Below are positions 13,458-19,532 of a stretch of DNA of 19,532 bases, in pieces. Each line of letters begins with the position of its first letter. The first letter of the stretch is position 1. The translations under genes and the position numbers were made by a program. The stretch comes from DASZGI01 sp035938995 (GTDB lineage: Bacteria > Actinomycetota > Actinomycetes > Streptomycetales > Catenulisporaceae). The stretch covers positions 1 to 19,532 of the forward strand of contig NZ_DASZGI010000033.1 of assembly GCF_035938995.1 (NCBI RefSeq). The letters run 5' to 3'. The notes beneath the pieces are model-generated. The model saw nothing but the letters and a program-made list of their open reading frames with translations, did not search any database and was not told the DNA's origin.

Positions 13458-16295
13458 ATGGTTGTCGGAAACCGCGCCCTGATTGTGGGACGGGACGCGC
13501 AACTGGCCGCCCTGAACCGCCTCGTGGACCGCGCCACCAAAGGGCGTGGCGGACTGGCCTGGATCGAGGGCGAACCAGGCATCGGCAAAACCGCACTCGC
13601 GGACGCCGTAGCCGCTCGCGCCGAGGCCGCGGGGCACCGGGTGTTGCGCGGCAGCGGCGACGAACTGATGGAACCCTTCCCCCTGCGCCTGATGGCCGAA
13701 TGCCTCCAGATCTCCGCCCGCTCACCCGATCCCGCGGTCGCGGAGATCACAGCCCTGCTGCGCGGCGGCGACGACCAACTGGGAGCCGCGGGCCCCGTGC
13801 TGGCCGCCGCGGAACGGATGCTGGAACTGGTGGACCGGCTGTGCACCGCCTCCCCGGTCACCCTGATCGTGGAAGACCTACACTGCGCCGACGAACACAG
13901 CCTCCTGCTCTGGGGCCGGCTCGCCCGCGCAATAGACCAGATCCCGCTCCTTCTCGTCGGCGCCACGCGGTCTCTGCCCCGGCGGCACGCCGTGGACCGG
14001 CTCCGCGATCTGGCGGAGAAGCGCGAGGGGACGGTGGTGGACCTGCCGCCGCTGAATCCGTGCGAGGTGGCCGAACTCGCCGGCCGGATCGCAGGCGGCG
14101 CACCAGGCACCCGGCTGGCGGCCGAGCTCGAGTGCGCCGGCGGCAACCCGCTCTACGTACGTGAGCTGATGGACCGCCTCATCGGCGGTGCCTTGGTGAA
14201 GGCGGAGCAGGGTGTGGCCGAACTGCACGGCGACGCGGGGGCCATGCCCACCTCGCTCGCCGTGGTGATCAACAGGCGCCTCGGCTTCCTGACCGAGCCG
14301 ACCCGCCGGGCGCTGCGCGTCGCGGCGCTGCTCGGCAACGAAGTCGATGTCGGAGACTGGGCACTGGTGGCCGGCCGGCCGATCCTGGAAATGGCCGACG
14401 TCGCCGCGGAGGCGATGGCCGGTGGCGTGCTCAGCGACGTCGGCGGGCGGCTGCGCTTCCGCCACGAGCTGATCCGCCAAGCGCTCGTCGAACAGACACC
14501 GAAGACCATGCGTAGCGCGCTGCACAGATACATCGCCCAAAGCCTGGCCGAGACCGGGCGCGGCGTCGACGCGGTGGCCCCGCACCTGCTCGCGGTGCGC
14601 GACGTCTCCGGCGACTGGGAGCTGGCCTGGCTGCTCCGCGTCGGCGAACCCGCCCTCTACGCGGCGCTTCCGGTCGCCGCCGAGCTGCTGGAACGCGCGG
14701 TCGGCTCGATCGAGCCCGCCGATCCGCGGTGGATCGCGCTGGCGACCCGCCTGGCGCAGGTGCTGTTCTGGCTCGGCCGCGACGCGTCGGCGTACGGGCT
14801 CGCCCGCGATATCGCGCAGCACGCCGACGACCCCGTCCTGGTCTGCCGGATGCGCATCCAGATGATCCGGCTCGCCGGGCGGCTCGGCCGGTTCCACGAA
14901 GTGCTGCCGCTGACCATTCAGCCGGAGGACGACGCGATCCCGCTGCTCTGGCGGTCCCGGCTGGCCGCCTGGTCCGCGCTCATCCTGCTCTACTCGGGGC
15001 GGCAGGAGGAGAGCCTGGCCACCGCCCGCGCCGCGCTCGACCTCGCCGTGGCCTCCGGCGATCCCCTCTCCACGGCGACCGCGTACCACGCCGCGATCGT
15101 CTGCGGAGACCCGGCCGACCGGGCCGCCCACATGGCCGACGCGCTCGCCGCGCTCACCAGCCGGGACCTGGAGTCGATGGATCTGCGGATGATGCTGCTG
15201 GCGAACAACATCACGCTGCAACAGGACCTGGGCCGGGCCGACGCGTGTGAGGAGGCGCTGGCCGAGGCGCTGCGGCTGGGCGAGCGCAGCGGGAGCTTCC
15301 GGGCCGCGTCGATCCAGGCCGGGGCCGTCGGCGTGTCCTACCAGCACGGCCGGTTCGACGACGCGCTGGTGCACATCGAGGGAATCGATGCGGAGACCTT
15401 CGACAACGAGGAGATGCTCCAGGTCCACGGCGACGCCGCGATGATCGCGCTGCACCGCGAGGATCGCGACGCCGCGGACGCGCGCCTGCGTATCGCGATC
15501 GGTTCCGAACCGCTCGACCCCGAGCATCCGCCCGCACCGAGCTATCCGCTGACCGAGGCGCTGGCTATGCGCGCCGAGGTGGACGGCGACCCGCGGCTCG
15601 CCTGCGCGCTGATGACCCCGTGGCTGGACGCGCCGCTCGGACTGCGCCGCCAGGAGCGCCACGACGACCTGCCTTACCTGGTCTCGCTGGCCCTGGAAGT
15701 CGGCGAAGACGAGACCGTGGCCCGCGCCGTGCGCCTGGCCGAGAAGGACACCGCCGAGGACCCGTCGCCGAGCCGCTCCTGCGCCGCCCGCTGCTGCCGC
15801 GCGCTGGTCGACGACGATGTGGACGAACTGCTTGCGCTGGCCGAGGAGTTCCGCGGCTACCGGTGGACCATGAAGGCGGCATTCGCCTTCGAACAAGCGG
15901 CGGTCCGCCTGGCGAAGGCGGGCCAGACCGTGCGCGCCCGCGCGGCGCTCAACGACGCGGTACGGCTCTACTCGGACACCGGCGCGACCTGGAACATCAA
16001 GCGGGCCGACGCGCGACTGCGACCGTACGGCGTGCGCCGCGGCCCGCGCAGCGTCCACCGCCGCGCCACGGTCGGCTGGGAGGCGTTGACGCCCAGCGAG
16101 CACGCGATCGCCCAACTGGTCGCCCGCGGACGCTCGAACCCTGATATAGCCGCGGAACTCTTCCTGTCCCGCCGCACCGTGCAGACCCACGTCTCCCGCA
16201 TCCTGGCGAAGCTCCAGATGCAGTCCCGAATGGACGTGATCCGGGCCGCCGCCGAACACGGTGCGCTGCGCCCGACGGGCACCGCAGGAGCTTGA
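13458..16295 (+). CDS. Large ATP-binding LuxR-family (LAL) transcriptional regulator
   Basis: A 945-residue cytoplasmic regulator of the LAL class, which couples an AAA/STAND-type ATPase to a C-terminal LuxR DNA-binding domain. Walker A is GEPGIGKT (38-45) and Walker B is LIVED (136-140) followed by LHCADE. A long helical, TPR-like middle (about 400-870) follows. The LuxR helix-turn-helix lies at about 877-935 (LTPSEHAIAQLVARGRSNPD... RRTVQTHVSRILAKLQMQSR). The ATG at 13458 is chosen because ctgggag lies eight bases upstream. ATG 13410 and 13440 are in frame but have no ribosome-binding site. LAL proteins often activate secondary-metabolite or sugar-uptake clusters. No such cluster is adjacent, so the target is unknown and may lie elsewhere. 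Confidence 0.94.
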   Translation: MVVGNRALIVGRDAQLAALNRLVDRATKGRGGLAWIEGEPGIGKTALADAVAARAEAAGHRVLRGSGDELMEPFPLRLMAECLQISARSPDPAVAEITALLRGGDDQLGAAGPVLAAAERMLELVDRLCTASPVTLIVEDLHCADEHSLLLWGRLARAIDQIPLLLVGATRSLPRRHAVDRLRDLAEKREGTVVDLPPLNPCEVAELAGRIAGGAPGTRLAAELECAGGNPLYVRELMDRLIGGALVKAEQGVAELHGDAGAMPTSLAVVINRRLGFLTEPTRRALRVAALLGNEVDVGDWALVAGRPILEMADVAAEAMAGGVLSDVGGRLRFRHELIRQALVEQTPKTMRSALHRYIAQSLAETGRGVDAVAPHLLAVRDVSGDWELAWLLRVGEPALYAALPVAAELLERAVGSIEPADPRWIALATRLAQVLFWLGRDASAYGLARDIAQHADDPVLVCRMRIQMIRLAGRLGRFHEVLPLTIQPEDDAIPLLWRSRLAAWSALILLYSGRQEESLATARAALDLAVASGDPLSTATAYHAAIVCGDPADRAAHMADALAALTSRDLESMDLRMMLLANNITLQQDLGRADACEEALAEALRLGERSGSFRAASIQAGAVGVSYQHGRFDDALVHIEGIDAETFDNEEMLQVHGDAAMIALHREDRDAADARLRIAIGSEPLDPEHPPAPSYPLTEALAMRAEVDGDPRLACALMTPWLDAPLGLRRQERHDDLPYLVSLALEVGEDETVARAVRLAEKDTAEDPSPSRSCAARCCRALVDDDVDELLALAEEFRGYRWTMKAAFAFEQAAVRLAKAGQTVRARAALNDAVRLYSDTGATWNIKRADARLRPYGVRRGPRSVHRRATVGWEALTPSEHAIAQLVARGRSNPDIAAELFLSRRTVQTHVSRILAKLQMQSRMDVIRAAAEHGALRPTGTAGA

Positions 16296-16303
16296 TTCCC
16301 CAC

Positions 16304-16406
16304 AGGAGGATCGCGCACGACGAGCTGCTGGACGCCTGGAGCCCGCTGCGGGAACCGCAAGACACTGCGCGGCAGCGTGCCCTCGGTCCTCGCCGACATC
16401 GACTGA
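16304..16406 (+). other. Orphan Shine-Dalgarno and short frame, possible gene stump
   Basis: A perfect aggagg (16304-16309) lies nine bases past the LAL-regulator stop, but no ATG, GTG or TTG follows within range. At the right spacing there is ACG (16317), opening a 29-codon frame that ends at TGA 16406 and contains SCWTPGARCGNRK. Possibly a start codon lost by mutation or a truncated downstream gene. It may also be fortuitous. Confidence 0.3.
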
Positions 16407-16472
16407 CACGCAGCAAGGCCGACGATGCGAGCCGGGCATCCGCCCCGGCCGATCGGTCCGCCTGCTGAGGGC

Positions 16473-17327
16473 TTATGCGATCCCGGTGCCAGCGACGGAC
16501 GGGCGACCGGCTTCAGTGACTGTCAGCGAGCCGAGCTCCTCAAGGGAGCGGGCCGACGCCGAGCCCGGCTCGGCGTGGTAGATCGCCAGGATCTGGCCGC
16601 CGGAGTCGGCGAGCGGCAGTTTCTCCCGGCGCAGCTCGAGCATGCCGACCTTCGGGTGGCGCAGCCGCATTGAGCCTCCGGCCAGCGGGGCGACGTCATG
16701 GCGGGCCCATAGCCGCCGGAACGGTTCGCTGCCCAGTGACAGCTCGCCGATCAGCTGGACGATCCGCGGGTCGTCGACATCGCTGCCCACGGATGCGCGG
16801 AACCCGGCGACCAAGCCTCTGGCGGCCTGTTCCCAGTCCCAGCAGAGCTCCTGCTCGTCGGGGTCGAGGAAGATCGCGCGCAGCCGGTTGACACCCGGCC
16901 GGATGTTCGGCGACACGGCGGTGGCCAGCCGGTTCGCGGCGAGCACGTCGAACATCCGGCTCTCCACGAACGCCGGCAGGTTGATCACGTCGAGTAGTTG
17001 CCGGATCCCGGCCGGGACCACCTCGCGGCGTGGCCGGCGGGGCGTGGCCGGGCGGGCGGCCGACAGGCTCAGCAGGTGCGCGGTGGCGGCCTGATCCAGC
17101 CGCAGAACCCGCGCCAGGGCCTCGAGCACCTGCGGAGACGGATTGCGGTCGCGGCCCTGCTCCAGCCGGAGGTAGTAGTCGGCGCTGATACCGGCCAGCG
17201 TCGCGACCTCCTCGCGGCGCAGCCCCGGAGTACGGCGCACGCCCACGACCGGCAGTCCCACCTCCGCCGGGTCGATCAGCTCGCGGCGCGCCCGAAGGTA
17301 CTCCCCCAGCGCATTCGGCCTGCTCAT
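16473..17327 (-). CDS. XRE-family regulator with MmyB-like ligand-binding domain
   Basis: A 284-residue DNA-binding regulator. The N-terminal helix-turn-helix (about 8-80) contains TPGLRREEVATLAGISADYY (33-52) and LEQGRDRNPSPQVLEALARVL, the hallmark of this actinobacterial group. The C-terminal part (about 105-270; LLDVINLPAFVESRMFDVLA, then WDWEQAARGLVAGFR) is the MmyB-like ligand-binding domain, thought to bind a fatty-acid-like ligand. The ATG at 17327 is preceded by the -10-like TACGAT with a 7-base gap, suggesting a leaderless mRNA. The frame stays open 49 codons upstream but without protein-like sequence. It is divergent from pdxI, a common arrangement of this regulator family with an oxidoreductase target. 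Confidence 0.92.
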   Translation of the reverse strand: MSRPNALGEYLRARRELIDPAEVGLPVVGVRRTPGLRREEVATLAGISADYYLRLEQGRDRNPSPQVLEALARVLRLDQAATAHLLSLSAARPATPRRPRREVVPAGIRQLLDVINLPAFVESRMFDVLAANRLATAVSPNIRPGVNRLRAIFLDPDEQELCWDWEQAARGLVAGFRASVGSDVDDPRIVQLIGELSLGSEPFRRLWARHDVAPLAGGSMRLRHPKVGMLELRREKLPLADSGGQILAIYHAEPGSASARSLEELGSLTVTEAGRPSVAGTGIA

Positions 17328-17334
17328 ATCTCCG

Positions 17335-17340
17335 ATCGTA
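17335..17340 (-). promoter_or_regulatory. -10 box for a leaderless XRE regulator transcript
   Basis: On the minus strand TACGAT ends seven bases before the ATG at 17327. It fits the actinobacterial -10 pattern and leaves almost no leader, although a short cggag overlaps this gap. No -35 box is obvious. Confidence 0.45.
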
Positions 17341-17431
17341 CGAGCTCGGCAGCGCACGTGCCTGGTCCCGTCACTCCCAGGAAGAACGGGGCACAGGCTA
17401 TGTCCGCGAGCGCCCGATACCGTCAGATCGC

Positions 17432-17448
17432 CGCCGGAGATTCCGGCG
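17432..17448. promoter_or_regulatory. Dyad just upstream of the pdxI ribosome-binding site
   Basis: cgccgga-gat-tccggcg is a perfect 7-bp inverted repeat ending about six bases before the ggaagg Shine-Dalgarno of pdxI. It may be the operator of the divergent XRE regulator or a leader hairpin affecting translation. Confidence 0.45.
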
Positions 17449-17463
17449 AGCGGGAAGGAACGT

Positions 17464-18336
17464 ATGGCAGACAACGAGCTTCCCGGCGGCGCCTACCGCG
17501 TCGGCGACCTCACCGTCACCCGGTTCGGCTACGGCGCCATGCAGCTGGCCGGACCCGGCGTCTTCGGGCCGCCGAAAGACCGCCGCGCCGCGATCGAAGT
17601 CCTGCGCACCGCCGTCGAGCTGGGCATTCGGCACATCGACACGGCTGACTTCTACGGCCCGCACGTGACCAACGAGCTCATCCGCGAGGCGCTCGCGCCG
17701 TACCCGGACGACCTGCGCATCGTCACCAAGGTCGGCGCCCGCCGCGACGGGCAGGGCGCGTGGCTCCACGCCCGCACCCCGGCCGAGCTGGTGCAGCAGG
17801 TCCACGACAACCTCCGACGCCTCGGTCTCGAAGCCCTGGACGTGGTGAACCTGCGGGTCGGCGGCTTCGACTCGCCCGAACCGGGCTCGATCGCCGAGCC
17901 GTTTGGCGCGCTCGCGGAACTGCGCGAGCAGGGGCTGATCCGGCACCTCGGACTGAGCACGATCAACGCGGACCAGCTCGCCGAAGCACAGTCGATCGCC
18001 CCGGTGGTGTGCGTGCAGAACTTCTACAACATCGCTAACCGGCAGGACGATGCCCTGCTCGACAGCACGGCGCGACAGGACATCGCGTACGTGCCGTATT
18101 TCCCGCTCGGCGGCATGTCGCCGCTTCAGTCGGACGCCTTGCACCGGATCGCCGTGCAGCTCGAGGCCACACCGCTGTCCGTGGCACTGGCCTGGCTGCT
18201 GCAACGCTCGCCGAACCTGCTGCTCATCCCCGGCACGTCCTCGGTAGCGCACCTGCGCGAGAACATCGCCGGCGCCGCCGTGGAGCTGCCCGCCGACGCA
18301 CTCGCCGAGCTGGACGCCATCGGTGGTGGATCGTAA
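17464..18336 (+). CDS. pdxI: Pyridoxal reductase, PdxI-type aldo/keto reductase
   Basis: Predicted NADPH-dependent reduction of pyridoxal to pyridoxine in vitamin B6 salvage. The 290-residue sequence follows E. coli YdbC/PdxI closely as I recall it: GYGAMQLAGPGVFGPP (22-37), HIDTADFYGPHVTN (57-70), VTKVGARR (87-94), LDVVNLRV (125-132), YVPYFPLGG (209-217) and the cofactor loop LLLIPGTSSVAHLRENI (252-268). Catalytic Asp59, Tyr64 and Lys89 are present. The usual histidine of the aldo/keto reductase tetrad is replaced by Asn129, which is shared with PdxI and is not a defect. An aaggaa ribosome-binding site precedes the ATG. It is divergent from an XRE regulator that probably controls it. Activity on another small aldehyde remains possible. 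Confidence 0.9.
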   Translation: MADNELPGGAYRVGDLTVTRFGYGAMQLAGPGVFGPPKDRRAAIEVLRTAVELGIRHIDTADFYGPHVTNELIREALAPYPDDLRIVTKVGARRDGQGAWLHARTPAELVQQVHDNLRRLGLEALDVVNLRVGGFDSPEPGSIAEPFGALAELREQGLIRHLGLSTINADQLAEAQSIAPVVCVQNFYNIANRQDDALLDSTARQDIAYVPYFPLGGMSPLQSDALHRIAVQLEATPLSVALAWLLQRSPNLLLIPGTSSVAHLRENIAGAAVELPADALAELDAIGGGS

Positions 18337-18532
18337 CTTTCGAGCACAGTCGAACACGTGTCTCGACGACACGAACCGGCCCACGACGCCGGGCGCACGG
18401 CTGCAGATCTGGGGCTGCACCGGCGGCTCTGACCAGCAGTGGAACCTGTCCTCGCCGCTAACTGTCAGCGTGAATCGCCCCTCGTCCCGGTGCCCGACCA
18501 ACCGCCAGCCGCCGCCATTGACAGAGCACTAA
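18323..18532 (+). pseudogene. Fragment of a ricin-type (CBM13) carbohydrate-binding domain
   Basis: Bases about 18356-18448 encode one near-complete beta-trefoil repeat: NTCLDDTNRPTTPGARLQIW followed by GCTGGSDQQWN. It has the paired cysteines (Cys13, Cys32 of the frame), the aspartates after the first cysteine, the L-Q-I-W strand and the terminal Q-x-W motif of ricin B-type lectins. Complete domains have three such repeats on a secreted enzyme. Here only one remains, without signal peptide or catalytic domain, and the frame ends at TAA 18532 after unrelated sequence. The frame overlaps the end of pdxI, with a GTG at 18323 that is probably not a real start. Most likely a relic of a glycoside hydrolase or lectin gene. 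Confidence 0.75.
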
Positions 18533-18549
18533 GAAACCTGTCCTATGTA
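18518..18549 (+). promoter_or_regulatory. Candidate promoter for the HAF-repeat gene
   Basis: A perfect -35 hexamer, TTGACA (18518-18523), lies 94 bases before the HAF gene's ATG. The -10 is poor: tcctat at 17-base spacing (18541-18546) or tatgta at 20 (18544-18549). Transcription would start near 18553-18556. Confidence 0.4.
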
Positions 18550-18579
18550 CTGGGTTCGGCCACAAGTTCGAACCCGTAC
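18547..18579 (+). repeat. Leader hairpin upstream of the HAF-repeat gene
   Basis: gggttcg (18552-18558) pairs with cgaaccc (18569-18575). With one bulged base the stem extends through gtac on both sides (18547-18550 and 18576-18579), giving 11 pairs around a 10-base loop. It lies in or at the start of the predicted leader and may be a regulatory hairpin or operator. Confidence 0.5.
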
Positions 18580-18621
18580 TCCGGGCCGGTCGGCCGGGGT
18601 AGGTATCCACCAAGGGGGGCC

Positions 18622-19532
18622 ATGAACATCGCGCGCAAGGCCAGTCTCGCCATGCTCGCCGCTACGTCGATCGCGGCGGCGGGAATTTCCTCGGCCGAGG
18701 CCTCGACCGGTCCGCGCCCTGCCGCGACCGCCGCCGCGCTCTATTCCGTCACCGATCTGGGCACCCTCGGGACCGGGAACCTGAGCGTGGCCAACGCGAT
18801 CAACAACGCCGGCGTGGTCGTCGGCTACACCGAACCGACCCCCGGCCTGCCGCACGCCTTCCGCTGGTCCGGGGGCACAATGACCGACCTGGGCATTGAG
18901 CCGGGCGGCGACAGCAGCGTGGCGAACGCGATCAACGACGCCGGGCAGGTCGCCGGGACCGCGGACCGGCATTCCGGCGGGTACGGCTACCCGGTGCGCT
19001 GGAGCGCCGCCGGCACGCTGACCGATCTCGGCGGCACGATCACCAACGAACTGGGCGTCGGCAACGCGATCGACCCGGCCGGCCAGGTGGCCGGCGGACA
19101 GCGCCCGGCCGACTCCGAGGGCAGCCCGATCGCGGAGCTGTACGACACCAACGGCACAGCGACCTACCTGGGCAACCCGCCCGACAGCCTCAACGCCGCG
19201 ACCGGGATCAACGCGGTGGACCAAGTGGTCGGCAGTCCCGCGTTCGTCTGGAAATCCGGCACGCTGACCATGCTGCCTGCAGCGGCCGGCGCCCCGGCGG
19301 GCGACGCAGGCGCCACCGCGATCAACATCTCCGGACAGATCGTCGGCTGGTCCGGCATCGCGGGCAGCTCCGGCGCGCAGCACGCGGCGCTGTGGTCCGG
19401 CGGCACGGTCACCGACCTGGGCACCATCGACTCCATCGCCTACAACCAGGCCAACGCGATCAACGCGGCCGGGCAGATCGTCGGCACCGCCGACCCCCAC
19501 TGCGTACCGTGCGCGAACCCGGTGGCCTGGCT
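18622..19532 (+). CDS. Secreted HAF-repeat protein, 3' end outside the window
   Basis: An exported protein of unknown function, open for 303 codons and still open at the window edge. The ATG is preceded by a strong aagggggg. Residues 1-27 are a signal peptide (MNIARKASLAMLAA..., cleavage likely after AEA). The rest is a tandem array of at least six units of about 35-50 residues. Each reads roughly as W-S-G-G-T-x-T-D-L-G-(spacer)-A-x-A-I-N-x-A-G-Q-V-V-G, for example HAFRWSGGTMTDLG at about 74-87 and ANAINAAGQIVG near the end. This is the HAF repeat of bacterial extracellular proteins, predicted to fold as a beta-propeller-like solenoid. A minus-strand frame over the same bases is its shadow. 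The role may be surface binding. No catalytic residues are visible. Confidence 0.88.
   Translation, partial: MNIARKASLAMLAATSIAAAGISSAEASTGPRPAATAAALYSVTDLGTLGTGNLSVANAINNAGVVVGYTEPTPGLPHAFRWSGGTMTDLGIEPGGDSSVANAINDAGQVAGTADRHSGGYGYPVRWSAAGTLTDLGGTITNELGVGNAIDPAGQVAGGQRPADSEGSPIAELYDTNGTATYLGNPPDSLNAATGINAVDQVVGSPAFVWKSGTLTMLPAAAGAPAGDAGATAINISGQIVGWSGIAGSSGAQHAALWSGGTVTDLGTIDSIAYNQANAINAAGQIVGTADPHCVPCANPVAW

Noticed and set aside
13878..16439. 853-codon open frame antisense to the LAL regulator
   Set aside because: It mirrors a gene with intact Walker and LuxR motifs. Its own sequence has no domain pattern, and its composition is typical of antisense high-GC reading.
17464..18336. Aldo/keto reductase with a broken active site (His to Asn129)
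   Set aside because: The same asparagine is found in PdxI-type enzymes, so it is a family trait.
18551..18600. tRNA-like sequence (gttcgaacccgtac)
   Set aside because: It resembles a T-arm, but no acceptor, D-arm or anticodon stem can be built around it. It reads better as a leader hairpin.
1..19532. CRISPR array, prophage or integrative element
   Set aside because: No spaced identical repeats, integrase, transposase or phage structural genes were found. The only long repeats are the HAF coding repeats.

Overview
The window is high-GC DNA with coding regions strongly biased to G/C at third codon positions, GTG starts, 'TAnnnT' -10 boxes close to start codons, and actinobacterial protein families (PdxI-type aldo/keto reductase beside an MmyB-like XRE regulator, LAL-type LuxR regulator, Nramp-related transporter with a soluble MgtE/CBS partner, HAF-repeat exoprotein). 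It most likely comes from a soil actinobacterium of the Streptomyces/Catenulispora kind. The genus cannot be fixed from the sequence alone. It looks like ordinary chromosome or chromosome arm with a few decayed remnants. I saw no prophage, integrase, intact insertion sequence, CRISPR array, tRNA or rRNA.

Layout. 1-671: no convincing gene, but three hairpins or repeats. 672-2073: a small heat-shock protein (minus) divergent from a TetR-type repressor (plus), with two related dyad operators between them. 2198-3742: a DHA2-type drug efflux pump (minus), convergent with tetR and ending in a hairpin-rich junction. 4073-4288: a 71-residue hypothetical protein (minus). 4289-4906: no assignable gene. 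4907-10613: a same-strand run of glucose-6-phosphate dehydrogenase, a short-type 6-phosphogluconate dehydrogenase, a soluble PRC-barrel/MgtE_N/CBS protein and an overlapping Nramp-related transporter. 10805-11968: a serine beta-lactamase-fold hydrolase, apparently leaderless. 12215-12835: a secreted four-cysteine protein (minus) with a near-consensus promoter and a nested GATCA-rich palindrome in its leader. 13458-16295: a 945-residue LAL/LuxR regulator. 16473-17327 and 17464-18336: an MmyB-like XRE regulator divergent from pdxI. 18323-18532: a fragment of a ricin-type carbohydrate-binding domain. 18622-end: the start of a secreted HAF-repeat protein that runs off the window.

How the parts may work together. 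The central block joins the two oxidative steps of the pentose phosphate pathway to a predicted divalent-metal (probably Mg2+) uptake pair. In that pair the MgtE sensory region is a free protein translated with an Nramp-family transporter whose metal-site motifs are non-canonical. This is the most interesting unit here. The TetR gene sits between hsp20 and an efflux pump and may control either or both. The XRE/pdxI pair is a typical regulator-plus-target divergon and implies local control of vitamin B6 salvage.
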